NCBI GenBank assembly: GCA_017621525.1
Contig: JAGASX010000021.1
Span: forward strand, 1-51,565
DNA length: 51,565 nucleotides
DNA from: Clostridia bacterium
GTDB lineage: Bacteria > Bacillota > Clostridia > Christensenellales > UBA1242
Reading direction: 5' to 3'
In this document: positions 50,330 to 51,565 of the stretch, piece after piece
How positions within the stretch are numbered: the first letter of the stretch is position 1
Layout: each line of letters begins with the position of its first letter
Made by a program: the position numbers and the translations under genes
Notes under the pieces: generated by a model
Told to the model about the DNA's origin: nothing
The model's database searches: none
Seen by the model: only the letters and a program-made list of their open reading frames with translations

Positions 50330-51565
50330 CTATTCGCTGCAAATTTGCACAACAGTCCCCTTTTGAAGTGTTGTGCCCGCCGGCGGAAGTTGGGTTGAAA
50401 TATACCCACCGTCTCCATCAATTTCATACTGCAAGCCCGCTTGTTTTATAAGTGAAATTGCATCTGCAAGGCTTTTGCCCTCTACAAATGGCATGGTTGT
50501 ATATTCGGTGATTACGCTTGGGTCTTGTTTTTCTTCATTTAAATAATCAAAAAGTTGGCTGAATATTTGTTTTCCATAAGGGGCGGCGACAACACCACCA
50601 TAGTAAGCGCCAGCCGACGGCTCGTCAACCATTATAAACAAAATATATTGTGGGTTATCTGCCGGGTATGTGCCCACAAAAGATGAAATATATTTGCCTT
50701 GTGCGATACCGCCACCCTCTTTATATTTTTGTGCGGTACCTGTTTTTCCGCCAACATTATAGCCCTCAACAAAGGTATATTTGCCTGTTCTGTTTTCGGC
50801 AAATTCCAAAAGTTGATTTACCTGTTTTGAAGTGTTTGAAGATACAATAGAATTTTTGCTTTTTAAAGGCTTTTCATCTTTTACAAGGTGCAGGCTGTTG
50901 TAATTTCCACCATTTGCAATGCTTGACACCGCGCAAATCAGTTGCAAAGGCGTAAGGGCAATGGCGTGTCCAAAGCCCATGCGTGCAAGGTCAACATTTT
51001 TTACAAGGCTTTTTGCCATTAAAATTCCGCCCGCCTCACCACTTGCATCTATGCCTGTTTTTTGTCCCAAACCAAATTTGTTTAGGTAACTGTAAAATCT
51101 GTCTTTGCCTATTCGCAATGCCAAATCCATAAAACAGCAGTTGCATGAGTTTGCAAAAGCCTCTTTAAGTGTTTGTGAGCCATGTCCTATTGTACGCCAA
51201 CATTTTATTCTTACGCCGTCAATTATTCTATAACCAGGGCAATAAAACCTATCTTCCATGTTTGTAAGTCCCTCTTCAAGTGCCATGGCAACAGTGAGAA
51301 TTTTAAAGGTAGAGCCCGGCTCATACACATCAGTTGCAACTTTAAGTTTACTTTGTTCAAACAACGCGTTAAGGTCATCGCGAGGCACCTCGTTTAGGTT
51401 GAAACTTGGTTTGGTTGACACCGCCAAAATTTCTCCGCTGTTTATATCAGCCAAAATACCCGAAACCGATTTTGCTTTTTGCTCGGTCATAATTTGTTCA
51501 AGACTTCGCTCTACAATAAGTTGCATTTTGCTGTCAACCGAAAGTGTCAAGTCGTCGCCTGCCGT
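50330..51565 (-). CDS. Penicillin-binding protein (SpoVD/PBP2-like transpeptidase), C-terminal part
   Basis: Cell-wall transpeptidase crossing the right edge of the window, so the N-terminal anchor and dimerisation domain are not seen; the frame is open to the last base. Visible: the start of the transpeptidase domain (TAGDDLTLSVDSKMQ), the catalytic serine motif EPGSTFK (SxxK), the SxN motif NSCNCC, the KTG motif VGGKTGTAQ, then one PASTA domain (MPFVEGKSLADAISLIKQAG...GTTLQKGTVVQICSE) to the stop. One PASTA domain fits SpoVD better than PBP2B/PBP2x, which usually have two. Division or sporulation role cannot be separated here. Confidence 0.93.
   Translation of the reverse strand, partial: TAGDDLTLSVDSKMQLIVERSLEQIMTEQKAKSVSGILADINSGEILAVSTKPSFNLNEVPRDDLNALFEQSKLKVATDVYEPGSTFKILTVAMALEEGLTNMEDRFYCPGYRIIDGVRIKCWRTIGHGSQTLKEAFANSCNCCFMDLALRIGKDRFYSYLNKFGLGQKTGIDASGEAGGILMAKSLVKNVDLARMGFGHAIALTPLQLICAVSSIANGGNYNSLHLVKDEKPLKSKNSIVSSNTSKQVNQLLEFAENRTGKYTFVEGYNVGGKTGTAQKYKEGGGIAQGKYISSFVGTYPADNPQYILFIMVDEPSAGAYYGGVVAAPYGKQIFSQLFDYLNEEKQDPSVITEYTTMPFVEGKSLADAISLIKQAGLQYEIDGDGGYISTQLPPAGTTLQKGTVVQICSE

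Noticed and set aside
1-51565. Alternative genetic code (TGA as tryptophan)
   Set aside because: TGA terminates well-defined genes such as rnhB (26274) and the genes ending at 8441 and 22729, and tryptophans are encoded by TGG.

Overview
The window looks like a chromosomal segment of a low-GC Gram-positive bacterium (Bacillota, probably an uncultured clostridial gut lineage; the lineage is inference). Supporting signs are gyrB-gyrA next to a HelD-type RNA polymerase recycling helicase, an alpha2-type glycyl-tRNA synthetase behind a T-box riboswitch, YugP-type zinc peptidases, a SpoVD/PBP2-like transpeptidase with one PASTA domain, strong AGGAGG-type ribosome binding sites, a tRNA with encoded CCA, and AT-rich intergenic regions. 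TGA is used as a stop codon (for example the genes ending at 8441 and 26274), so the genetic code is standard. No phage, insertion sequence, integrase or CRISPR array was seen.

Layout. 34-8422 (+): gyrB, gyrA, helD, a 431-bp non-coding stretch with a cluster of DnaA boxes, then hisS. 8441-14812 (-): a polytopic membrane protein, a cardiolipin synthase, two tandem ABC-2 exporters (ATPase-permease twice) and a small charged protein, facing a divergent TetR regulator. 14969-19263 (+): tetR, uvrC (apparently leaderless), an amino-acid dehydrogenase-like protein with a Cys/His-rich tail, and tmk. 19311-25408 (-): an M16 peptidase, a Lys/Ala/Glu-rich DUF2188-like protein, alanine racemase, a small conserved-looking protein, a ZIP metal transporter, and an unusual glycosyltransferase-acyltransferase fusion. 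25623-26870: a membrane-bound XRE regulator convergent with rnhB. 26957-27503: tRNA-Arg(ACG) followed by two 162-bp tandem repeats and a partial third, each starting with the 3' end of the tRNA. 27530-33073: a small membrane protein, a phosphohexomutase, a U32-family protein and a ferritin-like protein. 33110-44683 (-): a second cardiolipin synthase and a giant exported protein of about 3362 residues that takes up one fifth of the window. 44963-51565: an ABC-F ATPase, a hypothetical protein, T-box plus glyS, two YugP-like peptidases and the C-terminal part of a penicillin-binding protein.

Most genes are housekeeping (replication topology, repair, tRNA charging, nucleotide and cell-wall synthesis) or envelope functions. 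The features most worth a second look are the tRNA-Arg 3'-tail repeats, which recall the E. coli tyrT/rtT arrangement; the giant surface protein; the GT8-PlsC fusion; the glyS T-box with a very short 5' domain; the DnaA-box cluster upstream of hisS; the Cys/His-rich tail; and several genes whose -10 box lies only 6-9 bases before the start codon, implying leaderless mRNAs.
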